From assembly GCA_023150345.1 (NCBI GenBank), contig JAKLLB010000013.1, forward strand, positions 1 through 64,000: a DNA stretch of 64,000 nucleotides, in the 5' to 3' direction. The stretch is from Aquabacterium sp. Lineage in GTDB: Bacteria; Pseudomonadota; Gammaproteobacteria; Burkholderiales; Burkholderiaceae_C. Each line of letters begins with the position of its first letter. Position 1 is the stretch's first letter. Shown here piece after piece: positions 8,136-16,674 of this stretch. A model generated the notes under the pieces. That model did no database searches and was not told where the DNA came from. It was given only the letters and a program-made list of their open reading frames with translations. Position numbers and translations under genes: made by a program.

Positions 8136-8962
8136 CCGCCCCGGGCTACAACTACGCCTATCTCGACGAGCACACCAAGCGCATGATCCGGCGCGCCGTG
8201 CTCAAGGCCGTGGCGCTGCCCGGGCATCAGGTACCCTTTGGTTCGCGGGAGATGCCACTGGCCTACGGGTGGGGCACCGGTGGCATCCAGGTCACCGCGG
8301 CGCTGATCGGCCCCGACGATGTGCTCAAGGTGATCGACCAAGGATCGGACGACACCACGAACGCGGTCAACATCCGCCAGTTCTTTGCTCGCACCACCAA
8401 TGTGGCGACGACCACCGGCACCGCTGAGGCCACGCTGATCCAGACGCGGCATCGCATACCCGAGCGGCCGTTGCATGAAGGCCAGATCCTCGTCTACCAG
8501 GTGCCGCAGCCCGAGCCGCTGTTCAGGCTGGAGCCCCGGCGTGCACACACGCTGGCACTGCATGCGCTGCAGGAGTATGGACTCGTCAACGTCAAGCTGT
8601 ACGAGGACATCGTGCGCTGGGGACGCATCGACGCGAGCTACGATCACCCGGTTCGCGTGCACGGGCACTACGTGATGTCACCCTCGCCGATACCGGCACG
8701 CGACAACCCCCGGATGCACCGGATGGCGGCGCTCCAGTTGTTCGGCGCCGGGCGGGAGAAGCGCATCTACGCCATCCCGCCCTATACCGACGTGCGCAGC
8801 CTGGACTTCGAGGACCACCCGTTCGAAGTGCAGCCGCCCGCGCATGCCTGCGCCCTGTGCGGCTGCCGCAGCAGCTACCTCGACGAAGTACCCCAGCCCG
8901 ACGGCACCCGCCGGTGGAGCTGCTCCGACACCGACTGGTGTCGCGAGCAGCGCGAACGATGA
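8132..8962 (+). CDS. phnJ: alpha-D-ribose 1-methylphosphonate 5-phosphate C-P lyase PhnJ
   Basis: Encodes 276 residues. PhnJ is the radical-SAM enzyme that cleaves the carbon-phosphorus bond, releasing methane from methylphosphonate and leaving 5-phosphoribosyl 1,2-cyclic phosphate. The start 'GYNYAYLDEHTKRMIRRAVLKA' and the C-terminal cysteine set C240-x2-C243-x20-C264-x5-C270 are visible. In the known enzyme the first three of this pattern hold the 4Fe-4S cluster and the last forms the thiyl radical. Together with phnGHI this gives a complete C-P lyase core. It overlaps phnK by ATGA. Confidence 0.97.
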   Translation: MTAPGYNYAYLDEHTKRMIRRAVLKAVALPGHQVPFGSREMPLAYGWGTGGIQVTAALIGPDDVLKVIDQGSDDTTNAVNIRQFFARTTNVATTTGTAEATLIQTRHRIPERPLHEGQILVYQVPQPEPLFRLEPRRAHTLALHALQEYGLVNVKLYEDIVRWGRIDASYDHPVRVHGHYVMSPSPIPARDNPRMHRMAALQLFGAGREKRIYAIPPYTDVRSLDFEDHPFEVQPPAHACALCGCRSSYLDEVPQPDGTRRWSCSDTDWCREQRER

Positions 8963-9786
8963 GATCGCCCGCGCACGGGCACGCCGAGGCGTCGGCCCGC
9001 CTCATCCTGCCGCTGCTGCGCACGCAGGGGCTCGGGCTGCGCTACGGCGGGGCCGGGCGCAGCGAGTGGGCCCTGCGTGACGTCGACCTCGAGCTCAAGG
9101 CCGGCGAAGTGCTGGCGGTGGTGGGCGAGTCCGGATCGGGCAAGAGCACGCTGCTGGCTTGCCTCGCCGGTCGCCTGCAGCCAACCTGTGGCAGCGTGCA
9201 CTATCGGGACGCCCGGGGTCAGTGGCTGGACCTGCAGCAGCTCGGTGCTCGGCAACTTCGCCTGTTGGCCCGCACCGAGTGGGGCTACATGCACCAGCAC
9301 GCCGCCGATGGCCTGCGGATGGACGTCAGCGCCGGCGCCAACGTGGGCGAGCGCCTGATGGACCAGGGTGTGCGCCACTACGGTCGGCTGCGATCGGCTG
9401 CGCTGCACTGGATGGAACAGGTGGAGCTCGACACCGCGCGCATCGACGATACCCCGCGGGCTTACTCCGGCGGCATGCGCCAACGCCTGCAGATCGCTCG
9501 CAACCTGGTCACGCAGCCGCGGCTCGTGCTGATGGACGAGCCCACGTCGGGGCTCGATCTGTCTGTGCAGGCGCGTCTGCTCGATCTGATTCGCAGTCTC
9601 GTCGATCAACTGGGCGTGGCGGCTGTGATCGTCACGCACGACCTGGGCGTTGCCCGCTTGCTGGCCCATCGAACGCTGGTGATGCGCCATGGTTGCGTGG
9701 TCGAGCAGGGCCTGACCGACCGTGTGTTCGATGACCCGTGCCATCCCTACACCCAGCTGCTGGTGGCTTCGGCACTGATGCCATGA
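8959..9786 (+). CDS. phnK: C-P lyase ATP-binding subunit PhnK
   Basis: Encodes 275 residues. ABC-type ATPase with Walker A 'GESGSGKST', signature 'YSGGMRQRLQIARNL', Walker B 'RLVLMDEPTSGLD' and the switch histidine 'VIVTHDLGV'. In the known complex PhnK docks on PhnJ; it is not a membrane transporter component. ATG at 8959 is chosen because it overlaps the phnJ stop as ATGA; upstream in-frame codons lie inside phnJ. It overlaps phnL by ATGA. Confidence 0.93.
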   Translation: MRSPAHGHAEASARLILPLLRTQGLGLRYGGAGRSEWALRDVDLELKAGEVLAVVGESGSGKSTLLACLAGRLQPTCGSVHYRDARGQWLDLQQLGARQLRLLARTEWGYMHQHAADGLRMDVSAGANVGERLMDQGVRHYGRLRSAALHWMEQVELDTARIDDTPRAYSGGMRQRLQIARNLVTQPRLVLMDEPTSGLDLSVQARLLDLIRSLVDQLGVAAVIVTHDLGVARLLAHRTLVMRHGCVVEQGLTDRVFDDPCHPYTQLLVASALMP

Positions 9787-10535
9787 CCACCCAACCCGTG
9801 CTCGACGTGCAGCAGCTCGCCAAGGGCTTTCATCTCCACCTGCGTGGTGGCCTGCACCTGCCGGTGCTGCAGGGAGTGTCGATGCAGGTGCATGCCGGCG
9901 AGTGCGTGGCCCTGGTCGGGCCGTCCGGCCGCGGCAAGAGCACGCTGCTGCGCTGTCTCTATGGCAGCTATGGCATCGACTCGGGACATGCGTGGCTGCG
10001 CCCTCGCGCCGGCGTCGGCGAGGCGGCGCCGCCGGCGGTGGATCTGGCGCAGGCGCACGCGCACGAGGTCATCGAGTTGCGACGGCGGGCACTGGCGCAT
10101 GTGAGCCAGTTCCTGCGCGTGGTGCCGCGGGTGCCCACGCTCGACATCGTGGCCGAGCGTGCATGGCAGGCCGCCGACGGCTCCACTGCACGCGACGATG
10201 TCCGCGAACGGGCCCGAGCGGCGGCAGCCGAGTTGCTCGAGGCGCTGAGTCTGCCGCGCCCGCTGTGGTCGTTGCCCCCGGCCACGTTCTCCGGCGGCGA
10301 GCAGCAGCGGGTGAACATCGCGCGCGCCCTGGTCGTGCCCTCGCGCCTGCTGCTGCTGGATGAGCCGACCGCTTCGCTCGACGCTGGCAACCGCCGCACC
10401 GTGGTCGACCTGATTCGGCGCGTGATGGCAGCCGGTACCGCGGTCGTCGGCATCTTCCACGACGAGGAAGTGCGAGACGCGCTGGCCACACGGCAGGTGC
10501 ACCTGGGTGAGCCGGCCGATCGGATGCATGCATGA
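9783..10535 (+). CDS. phnL: C-P lyase ATP-binding subunit PhnL
   Basis: Encodes 250 residues. The second ABC-type ATPase of the pathway, with Walker A 'GPSGRGKST', signature 'FSGGEQQRVNIARAL' and Walker B 'LLLLDEPTASLD'. The catalytic-switch region reads 'GIFHDEEVR', typical of PhnL. It assists PhnI in forming ribose-phosphonate triphosphate. ATGA overlaps exist with phnK upstream and phnM downstream, so translation should be coupled. Confidence 0.93.
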   Translation: MTTQPVLDVQQLAKGFHLHLRGGLHLPVLQGVSMQVHAGECVALVGPSGRGKSTLLRCLYGSYGIDSGHAWLRPRAGVGEAAPPAVDLAQAHAHEVIELRRRALAHVSQFLRVVPRVPTLDIVAERAWQAADGSTARDDVRERARAAAAELLEALSLPRPLWSLPPATFSGGEQQRVNIARALVVPSRLLLLDEPTASLDAGNRRTVVDLIRRVMAAGTAVVGIFHDEEVRDALATRQVHLGEPADRMHA

Positions 10536-11677
10536 TCGATGAACAGATCTACACCGGCGCCCGCGTCGTCCTGAACGACCGCGTGCTGCCACACGGAAGT
10601 CTGTGCGTGCGCGGGGGTCGCATACACGACGTGAGCGATGCGCCCAGCCAGGCCCGAGGCGCACTCGACCTGGATGGCGACTGGCTGCTGCCCGGCCTGG
10701 TCGAGGTCCACACCGACAACCTGGAGCGCCATGTCACCCCACGGCCGAAGGTCGTGTTCCCGATGCACGGTGCGGTGCAGGCCCACGATGCGGAGATCGC
10801 CGCGGCGGGCATCACCACGGTGCTCGACGCCGTGGGCGTGGGCGACCCCTACGGCGACGGCTTTCGTGCCCGGGACCAGAGCGCGCTGCTCGACGTGCTC
10901 GATCGCATGGAATCGGCAGGCCTGCTGCGCGCCGAGCACCTGATCCATGTTCGATGCGAATTGCCGGCCGAAAACGCCCGCACCCTGTTCGCGGCCTTTG
11001 CCGGCCATCGCCGCCTGCGCCTGATCTCGCTGATGGACCACACACCGGGCCAGCGGCAATGGAGCGACATCGCCCACGCCCGGATCTACTACACCGGCAA
11101 GAAGGGCTGGAGCGACGAGCAGTTCGAGCGCGAAGTGGCGCTGGCTCCGCGCCGGCAAGCGCAGCACGCGGCGCCCAATCGGGCCTGGTTCGCCAGCTAT
11201 GCCCGTGCCCATCGCATCGCGTTGGCCACGCACGACGACACGACCGCCGATCACGTGGACGAAGCCTGCGCGTTAGGGGCCATGATGAGCGAGTTCCCGA
11301 CCACGCTCACCGCAGCCCGGCGCGCCCGCGAGCGCGGACTTCACACGGTGGCGGGCGCGCCGAATGTCGTGCGCGGGGGCTCGCACTCGGGCAACGTGGC
11401 GGCGCTCGACCTGGCCCGCGAAGGCCTGCTCGACGCGCTGTCGAGCGACTACGTCCCGGGCAGCCTGCTGCAGGCAGCGTGGTGCCTGCATCGGCAGGCG
11501 GACCACACCATGGCCCAGGCGGTGGCCGCGGTCAGCCTGGGCCCTGCGCGTGCGTGCGGTCTGGGCGATCGCGGGGCCGTCGTGCCGGGGTTGCGTGCAG
11601 ATCTGGTCCGGGTGCGCGAGCTGTGCGGGGTGCCCGTGGTGCGCGAGGTCTGGCGCGAGGGGCGGCGCGTGGTCTGA
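10532..11677 (+). CDS. phnM: alpha-D-ribose 1-methylphosphonate 5-triphosphate diphosphatase PhnM
   Basis: Encodes 381 residues. Amidohydrolase-superfamily enzyme that removes pyrophosphate from ribose 1-phosphonate 5-triphosphate before C-P cleavage. Seen are 'LLPGLVEVHTDNLERHVTPRPKVVFP' (the HxD-like metal site in PhnM form), 'LISLMDHTPGQRQW' and 'IALATHDDTTADHVDEA'. Last gene of the phnG-M operon. Convergent with the HD-oxygenase gene after 35 bases, in which no clear terminator is seen. Confidence 0.95.
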   Translation: MIDEQIYTGARVVLNDRVLPHGSLCVRGGRIHDVSDAPSQARGALDLDGDWLLPGLVEVHTDNLERHVTPRPKVVFPMHGAVQAHDAEIAAAGITTVLDAVGVGDPYGDGFRARDQSALLDVLDRMESAGLLRAEHLIHVRCELPAENARTLFAAFAGHRRLRLISLMDHTPGQRQWSDIAHARIYYTGKKGWSDEQFEREVALAPRRQAQHAAPNRAWFASYARAHRIALATHDDTTADHVDEACALGAMMSEFPTTLTAARRARERGLHTVAGAPNVVRGGSHSGNVAALDLAREGLLDALSSDYVPGSLLQAAWCLHRQADHTMAQAVAAVSLGPARACGLGDRGAVVPGLRADLVRVRELCGVPVVREVWREGRRVV

Positions 11678-11712
11678 GGCCGCGGCGTGCGACTCCGGTC
11701 GGTGGCGCTCGT

Positions 11713-12300
11713 TCAGGCGTCGAAGGCACCAACGATGGTGCGCCTGGGCAGGCGCGCCCCATCCCTCAGATCCTCGAGAAGGCTCAGGTAATAAGCCAAA
11801 GGTGGTGTACGCCGGCCCGGGGTCTTGGCCTGGTCATCCCACCGCCGCAGCATCACCGCGGCCTCGGCATGTGGCTGGTCCTCGAACTGGTGCACCTGTG
11901 CCGCATCGAACGCGCCACCCTGCAGGCGCAGACTGTGCGCCGATGCCGGCGTCAGCTGCCCCTCGTACGACGGGTCAAGCGCCACCAGGTAGCGCTTGGC
12001 CTGCACATGCAGTCGTATTGGCTCGAGCACGGATGCCGGAAACGACGACGCCAGCAGGCCGACACTGCGCAGTTCATGCACATCGTCGACCGCGTCACCG
12101 CAGCCACCGGTGTCGATCAGGTGCCCGATGTCATGAAGCAGGGCGGCGGCCACCAGGGCCGTGTCTGCGCGGGCCCACTCGGCCAACTGCGCGCACTGCA
12201 GCGCGTGCTCCAGAGCGCTGACCGGCTCGACGCGCGCACCGTCGTAGCAGCGGTTGCCGTGGCGGCGAAAAATCTCTTCGATCTGTTCGATGATGTCCAT
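11713..12300 (-). CDS. PhnZ-like HD-domain oxygenase (phosphonate-operon HDIG protein)
   Basis: Encodes 195 residues matching the phosphonate-associated HD family (TIGR03276) that contains the di-iron oxygenase PhnZ. Candidate metal ligands are H32 ('EHALQCA'), H56-D57 ('LLHDIGHL'), H75 ('DDVHE'), H98 and an Asp in 'LRRWDDQAK' near 155; a Tyr at 19 and Lys at 102 also fit the family pattern. PhnZ oxidatively cleaves 2-amino-1-hydroxyethylphosphonate made by PhnY. No phnY is in the window, so the substrate may differ (for example a hydroxylated phosphonate from elsewhere). It follows phnE on the same strand, so it is probably the last gene of phnCDE. Confidence 0.88.
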   Translation of the reverse strand: MDIIEQIEEIFRRHGNRCYDGARVEPVSALEHALQCAQLAEWARADTALVAAALLHDIGHLIDTGGCGDAVDDVHELRSVGLLASSFPASVLEPIRLHVQAKRYLVALDPSYEGQLTPASAHSLRLQGGAFDAAQVHQFEDQPHAEAAVMLRRWDDQAKTPGRRTPPLAYYLSLLEDLRDGARLPRRTIVGAFDA

Positions 12301-12327
12301 GATCGCGATCGTTGGAACCCGCGGGGC

Positions 12328-13125
12328 TCAGACGAAGCGCTTGCGCAGCGCCGCCGAGGCGAGGTCGATCAGCGCGACGCTGACCACCAGCATCAGCAGC
12401 ACGGCAGCGGTCTGCGCGTACTGAAACCCGCGAATCACGTCCCACAACACCATGCCGATGCCGCCAGCGCCCACCATGCCGACCACCGATGCCGAGCGCA
12501 CGTTGGCCTCGAAGCGGTACAGCGTGTAGCTGATCCACAGCGGCATCACCTGCGGCAGAACGCCATACATCACTTCCGCCAGGGGATGTGCGCCCGTGGC
12601 ACGGATGCCCTCGACGGGCTGCGGATCGATGGCCTCCACAGCCTCCGAAAACAGCTTGGCCAGGGTACCGGTGGTGTGCACCCAGAGCGCCAGCACGCCG
12701 GCGAATGGACCCAGGCCGACGGCCACCACGAACAGCAGCGCGAAGACCATCTCGTTGATCGCCCGGCAGGCATCGAGCAGCCGGCGCACCGGCTGGTGCA
12801 CCCACCAGGGCGTGAGGTTGCCCGCCGCCAGCAGGGCGAGCGGCACCGAGCCGGCCACGGCGAGAGCCGTGCCCCAAAGCGCGATCTGCAGCGTGATCAC
12901 CAGCTCGGCCAGGTAGTGGCGCCAGTCCGTGAAGTCCGGCGGCAGGAAGCCCTGGGCGTACTCGGCCATGTTCGCGCCATCGCGCAACAGGTCGAGCGGC
13001 CGCATGTCGGCACCGCGCCAGCTCGCGGCCAGGACAGCGGTCAGCAGGCCCCAGCCGAGCAGCCGCCACACCGACGTGCTGGGTGGCACGGGCATCGGTG
13101 GCACAGCGCGGGTGGAGGCTTGCAC
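12328..13125 (-). CDS. phnE: phosphonate ABC transporter permease PhnE
   Basis: Encodes 265 residues with six or so hydrophobic segments and the permease coupling motif region '[53 protein letters not shown]', typical of PhnE. It forms the inner-membrane channel for phosphonate uptake with PhnC and PhnD. GTG at 13125 is chosen: GAGG lies 6 bases upstream and the start overlaps the end of phnD (13134) closely. ATG at 13095 lacks a ribosome-binding site but is possible (255 residues). Confidence 0.92.
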   Translation of the reverse strand: MQASTRAVPPMPVPPSTSVWRLLGWGLLTAVLAASWRGADMRPLDLLRDGANMAEYAQGFLPPDFTDWRHYLAELVITLQIALWGTALAVAGSVPLALLAAGNLTPWWVHQPVRRLLDACRAINEMVFALLFVVAVGLGPFAGVLALWVHTTGTLAKLFSEAVEAIDPQPVEGIRATGAHPLAEVMYGVLPQVMPLWISYTLYRFEANVRSASVVGMVGAGGIGMVLWDVIRGFQYAQTAAVLLMLVVSVALIDLASAALRKRFV

Positions 13126-13133
13126 GGCCAGCC

Positions 13134-14108
13134 TCAGTTCGCGGCGGCCAATTGGCGCCCGAGTTCGGCCAAGCGTGCGTCGATCTCCTGCAGGCGCTTC
13201 TCGCGAGCATCGGAGGCCATCTGCGCATCGGCCTGTACCTTGCTGCGCTCGCGCGCCAGCTCGAGCTGGCGAATGGGCAGCAACTGGTTGTTGTCCGAAG
13301 CCACGAACCCGCCGAAGGTCAGGGTGTTCATGATCGCCTTCTCGCGTGCATCGCGCCCGTAGGCCAGGAAGAACGCGCGCACCTTCTGCTTGGTGTCGGC
13401 GTCCAGATCCTTGCGCCACAGCATCGGGTCGCTCGGGATCAGCGGCGAGCGCCACACTTCCCGCAGCTCGGCTGCCTTCTCAGGCTGCTTCATCTTCATG
13501 CGATCGATGCCGTCGCTGGAGACCGTGGCCACGTCGATCTGTCGGTTGGCCACCGCCAGGATGTTGGTCTCGTGGTTGGCGCGCAAGGTACGCTTGAAGT
13601 CCTTGACCGGGTCGACCCTGTTCTGCGCGAACGCATAGTAGCCAGGCACCAGCGATCCACTGGTGGAGTTGGGGTCGCCGAAGCCCAGTGTGAGGTTGGC
13701 GCGCGCAGCCAGCACGTCCTGCAGGGTGCGCAGCGGGCTGTCGCGGTGCACGATCATCACGCCCCAATACCCCATCGCACCGTCGGACTGAACCACCTTG
13801 GAGAACACTTCGCCACCGGCGCGATCGACGGCTTCCATGCCGGACTTGTTGCCCATCCAGGCGACCTGAACCTTGTTGAAGCGCATGCCTTCGATGACGC
13901 CGGCATAGTCGGTCGAGAAGAACGCGTTCACCTTCAGGCCGGTCGCCTTCTGCATGTCCTCCAACAGGGGCTGCCAGGCGTTCTTGAGGTTCGCAGACGA
14001 CTCGGTGGAGATGATTCCGAAGCTGATTTCACGGACTTGAGCATGGGCCGGCGAGAAGGTGAGGACACTCGAGAGTGCCAGTCCGATCAGTGCTGTGCGA
14101 CGTTGCAT
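13134..14108 (-). CDS. phnD: phosphonate ABC transporter substrate-binding protein PhnD
   Basis: Encodes 324 residues with a Sec signal peptide ([23 protein letters not shown], cleavage after AHA). The mature part has '[26 protein letters not shown]', '[28 protein letters not shown]' and '[19 protein letters not shown]', all diagnostic of PhnD. It binds phosphonates in the periplasm and delivers them to PhnE. The C-terminal 40 residues form a charged helix ('[22 protein letters not shown]'). Middle gene of phnCDE. Confidence 0.95.
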   Translation of the reverse strand: MQRRTALIGLALSSVLTFSPAHAQVREISFGIISTESSANLKNAWQPLLEDMQKATGLKVNAFFSTDYAGVIEGMRFNKVQVAWMGNKSGMEAVDRAGGEVFSKVVQSDGAMGYWGVMIVHRDSPLRTLQDVLAARANLTLGFGDPNSTSGSLVPGYYAFAQNRVDPVKDFKRTLRANHETNILAVANRQIDVATVSSDGIDRMKMKQPEKAAELREVWRSPLIPSDPMLWRKDLDADTKQKVRAFFLAYGRDAREKAIMNTLTFGGFVASDNNQLLPIRQLELARERSKVQADAQMASDAREKRLQEIDARLAELGRQLAAAN

Positions 14109-14162
14109 TTGGGTTCCTTGGGCGGGTGGTGGAATCGGTAGCGTTCAGTGCGTGACCGCGTT

Positions 14163-15002
14163 TCAGGCGGCCTGCAACACCGAAGGCACGGGGGGCGTCT
14201 CGATCGCAGAGGGTGTGCCCGTGGGCAGCAGGAGTTCGTCACTTTGGGCGCCGTACAGCGCACGCAGGCGGCCCGCGTCGAGTGCGCGGGTCGGTCCGTC
14301 GTAGACCACTTCTCCGGCGCGCAACGCAACGGTGCGCGGGCAGTAGGCGAAGGCGTACTCCACCTGGTGGAGCGAGACCAGCACCGTGGTGCCGGCTTCC
14401 CGGTTCACCTCGGCCAGCAGTTCCATCACGCGTCGGCTGGCTTCAGGGTCGAGCGAGGCGATCGGCTCGTCGGCCAGGATGACCTGGGCGCCCTGCATCA
14501 GGGCCCGCGAGATCGCCGCGCGTTGCTGCTGGCCGCCCGACAAGGTGCCGGCGCGCTGGTGGGCACATCGCTCGATCCCCACTCGGCACAGCGCGGCCCA
14601 GGCGCGTTCCTGCTCATGCCGCGGGAAGCGACCCAGGGCCCAGCGCCAGGCCGGCATCCGATGCAGGCAGCCGGCCAGCACGTTGGTCAGCACCGGCAGC
14701 CGATCCACCAGGTTGAACTGCTGGAAGATCATCGCCACCCGCGCCCTCACCTGGCGAGCCTCGGGTGACAGGCGTCCACCGGCCTGCACGGGATCGCCGA
14801 GCACCTCCACGCGGCTGTGCGTGTGCGCGTCTGCTCGCTGCAGTCCGGCCACATGGCGCAGCAGCGTCGACTTGCCCGAGCCCGATGCGCCCAACAGCGC
14901 CACCATCTCGCCCGGCCGCACCTGCAGCGACACGCCTGCCAGAGCGCGATGCGTTCCAAAGTGCCGCGTCAGTTGCGCCACCACCACCGCCGGATCGGTC
15001 AT
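14163..15002 (-). CDS. phnC: phosphonate ABC transporter ATP-binding protein PhnC
   Basis: Encodes 279 residues. Walker A 'GASGSGKST', the Q-loop 'IFQQFNLVDRLPVLTNVLAG' (PhnC-type), signature 'LSGGQQQRAAISRAL' and Walker B 'VILADEPIASLDPEAS' are present. It energises PhnDE. ATG at 15002 is preferred because GGAGGG lies just upstream and it gives the family N-terminus. The longer open frame runs back through the intergenic region. First gene of the phnC-phnD-phnE-HD oxygenase operon, divergent from the glycerophosphodiesterase gene. Confidence 0.93.
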   Translation of the reverse strand: MTDPAVVVAQLTRHFGTHRALAGVSLQVRPGEMVALLGASGSGKSTLLRHVAGLQRADAHTHSRVEVLGDPVQAGGRLSPEARQVRARVAMIFQQFNLVDRLPVLTNVLAGCLHRMPAWRWALGRFPRHEQERAWAALCRVGIERCAHQRAGTLSGGQQQRAAISRALMQGAQVILADEPIASLDPEASRRVMELLAEVNREAGTTVLVSLHQVEYAFAYCPRTVALRAGEVVYDGPTRALDAGRLRALYGAQSDELLLPTGTPSAIETPPVPSVLQAA

Positions 15003-15067
15003 GCCTGCCCTCCACCCACCGCGCCACGAAGGCCACGGCAATTGGGGCGGGATGATCCGGCCGGCAC

Positions 15068-15085
15068 ATGACACGGCGGTGAAGC
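15068..15085 (-). promoter_or_regulatory. weak Pho-box-like site upstream of phnC
   Basis: On the minus strand GCTTCACCGCCGTGTCAT shows TCA repeated 11 bases apart and a TGTCAT half-site, like the site upstream of phnG. It lies 66 bases before the phnC ATG. The first half is poor (3/7), so this is a candidate only. The rest of 15003-15244 shows no clear sigma-70 promoter. Confidence 0.28.
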
Positions 15086-15244
15086 GTGGCCGTTGTTTCA
15101 CAGCGACCGGAACCGCGACCGGCGCGGCTCGACCGGGCCGGTGCGAGCATCGATGCGTCGACAACGAGCAGAATGCGGGACCGCGAGGTGCCGGCTGCAC
15201 CGGGCCGGCGCCGTGGATACCCCGAGCGTCAAGCAGGAGGCAGG

Positions 15245-16243
15245 ATGACTGCACGCGTTTTGTCAGCAGGGCGCGCCGTGCGCGCATGGCAGGCGGCCTG
15301 GGTCATGGCGTTGCTGGTGGCCGCCACCTGGGCGCAGGCATTCGACCTGCAGGGCCATCGGGGCGCACGCTGGCACCGGCCCGAGAACACCCTGGCCGCG
15401 TTCGAGCTGGCCATCGCCCAAGGGGCGACCACGCTCGAGACCGATATCGCGATCACCCGTGACGGTGTGCTGGTGCTGCACCACGACCGGGCCCTGAACC
15501 CGGACATCACCCGGGACGACCAGGGACGATGGCTGGAGGCGGGGCTGCCACGGTACATCCACCACATGGACTGGGCGCAGGTGCAGCGTTTCGACGTCGG
15601 GCGCATCCGGCCGGGCAGCCGCTATGCCACGCAGTTCGCGCAGCAACAGGCCGTTGATGGGGCGCGCATCCCGACCCTGGCGCAGCTGCTCGATCTCGTG
15701 CGACGCGACGAGCACCGCCACGTGCGTCTCGCGCTCGAAACCAAGATCAGCCCGCTGGAACCCGACAGCACGCCGGCGCCCGAGCCCTTTGCCCGAGCGT
15801 TGGTTCAGGCGGTGCGCGATGCCGGCTTGCAGCAGCGCGTGCAGATCATGTCGTTCGACTGGCGCACCCTCCAGATCGTGCAGCGCATGGCGCCCGAGAT
15901 CCCGACTGTCTACCTCAGCGCCCAGCAGCGCTGGCTCGACAACATCGGTGCCGGCGCCACCGAAGCCTCGCCCTGGACCGCCGGCTTCGGCTGGCGCGAG
16001 CACGGCTCGGTGCCAGGCATGATCAAGGCCGCAGGCGGCCGCATCTGGAGCGTGTTCCAGGGCGATCTCGACGACGAGCGGCTGAAGCAGGCGCACGACC
16101 TGGGCCTGAAGGTGCTGGTGTGGACGGTGAACGACCCGGCCGCGATGGACCGCTTCGTCGCCATGGGCGTCGACGGGCTGATCACCGACCGGCCCGACTC
16201 GGCACTGGACGTGCTGCGTCGGCGCGGGATCACGCCGCGCTAG
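15245..16243 (+). CDS. secreted glycerophosphodiester phosphodiesterase
   Basis: Encodes 332 residues with a signal peptide ending AQA (about residue 34) and a GDPD TIM barrel: 'LQGHRGARWHRPENTLAAFELAI' (HRG...PENT), 'LETDIAITRDGVLVLHHD' (E-x-D and catalytic HD), and C-terminal 'WTVNDPAAMDRFVAMGVDGLITDRPD'. It should hydrolyse glycerophosphodiesters in the periplasm to glycerol 3-phosphate and an alcohol. ATG at 15245 has AGGAGG 5 bases upstream. Divergent from phnC, it fits a phosphorus-scavenging block. Its TAG stop shares the palindrome CTAG with the stop of the convergent thioesterase gene. Confidence 0.92.
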   Translation: MTARVLSAGRAVRAWQAAWVMALLVAATWAQAFDLQGHRGARWHRPENTLAAFELAIAQGATTLETDIAITRDGVLVLHHDRALNPDITRDDQGRWLEAGLPRYIHHMDWAQVQRFDVGRIRPGSRYATQFAQQQAVDGARIPTLAQLLDLVRRDEHRHVRLALETKISPLEPDSTPAPEPFARALVQAVRDAGLQQRVQIMSFDWRTLQIVQRMAPEIPTVYLSAQQRWLDNIGAGATEASPWTAGFGWREHGSVPGMIKAAGGRIWSVFQGDLDDERLKQAHDLGLKVLVWTVNDPAAMDRFVAMGVDGLITDRPDSALDVLRRRGITPR

Positions 16244-16674
16244 TCAATGCCCCGGCGGGGCGCGCGCCAGAACTTGAACGTACCCATTGCGCTGGCCACC
16301 CGTGCCCCGCTGGCGTCAAAGACATGGGCCTCGGTCGTGCACAGCGATGCCGCCAGGTGCAGCACCAGTCCCTCGGCGCGCAGCGGGCCGCGGCCGGGCC
16401 GCACGAAGCGGGTCGACATCTCGACCGTCACCACCGCGCGCGTGGGCGCATCGGGATGCGAGGTCGCGGCCCGCGCCATGGCCACGTCGAGCAGCGTCAT
16501 CAGCACGCCGCCGTGGGCCGCCGGCAGCAGGTTGCACAGCTCCGCGCGCAGCTGGGGAAGGCGCAGTCGCGAGCATCCTGGTTCTGCGTCGTCCTGAACC
16601 AGACCCAGCAAGCGCAGGAAAGGGATCTGGTCGATCGGTGCCGGGGCTGTGGGTTCGGTCATGGACTCAGACAT
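16240..16674 (-). CDS. PaaI-type hotdog thioesterase
   Basis: Encodes 144 residues with the hotdog-fold thioesterase pattern 'AAHGGVLMTLLDVAMARAA' followed by 'VVTVEMSTRFVRPGRGPLRAEG'. Such enzymes hydrolyse acyl-CoA thioesters in the cytoplasm; the acyl group is not predictable. The start at 16674 lies inside the end of the preceding dehydratase gene (8-base overlap), so the two are probably cotranscribed. An alternative ATG is at 16662. Confidence 0.85.
   Translation of the reverse strand: MSESMTEPTAPAPIDQIPFLRLLGLVQDDAEPGCSRLRLPQLRAELCNLLPAAHGGVLMTLLDVAMARAATSHPDAPTRAVVTVEMSTRFVRPGRGPLRAEGLVLHLAASLCTTEAHVFDASGARVASAMGTFKFWRAPRRGID

Noticed and set aside
10603-13362. Long open frame on the + strand (about 919 codons) across phnM, the HD gene and phnE/phnD
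   Set aside because: It is a GC-rich shadow frame of well-supported genes; its translation is Arg/Ala/His-rich with no recognisable domain.
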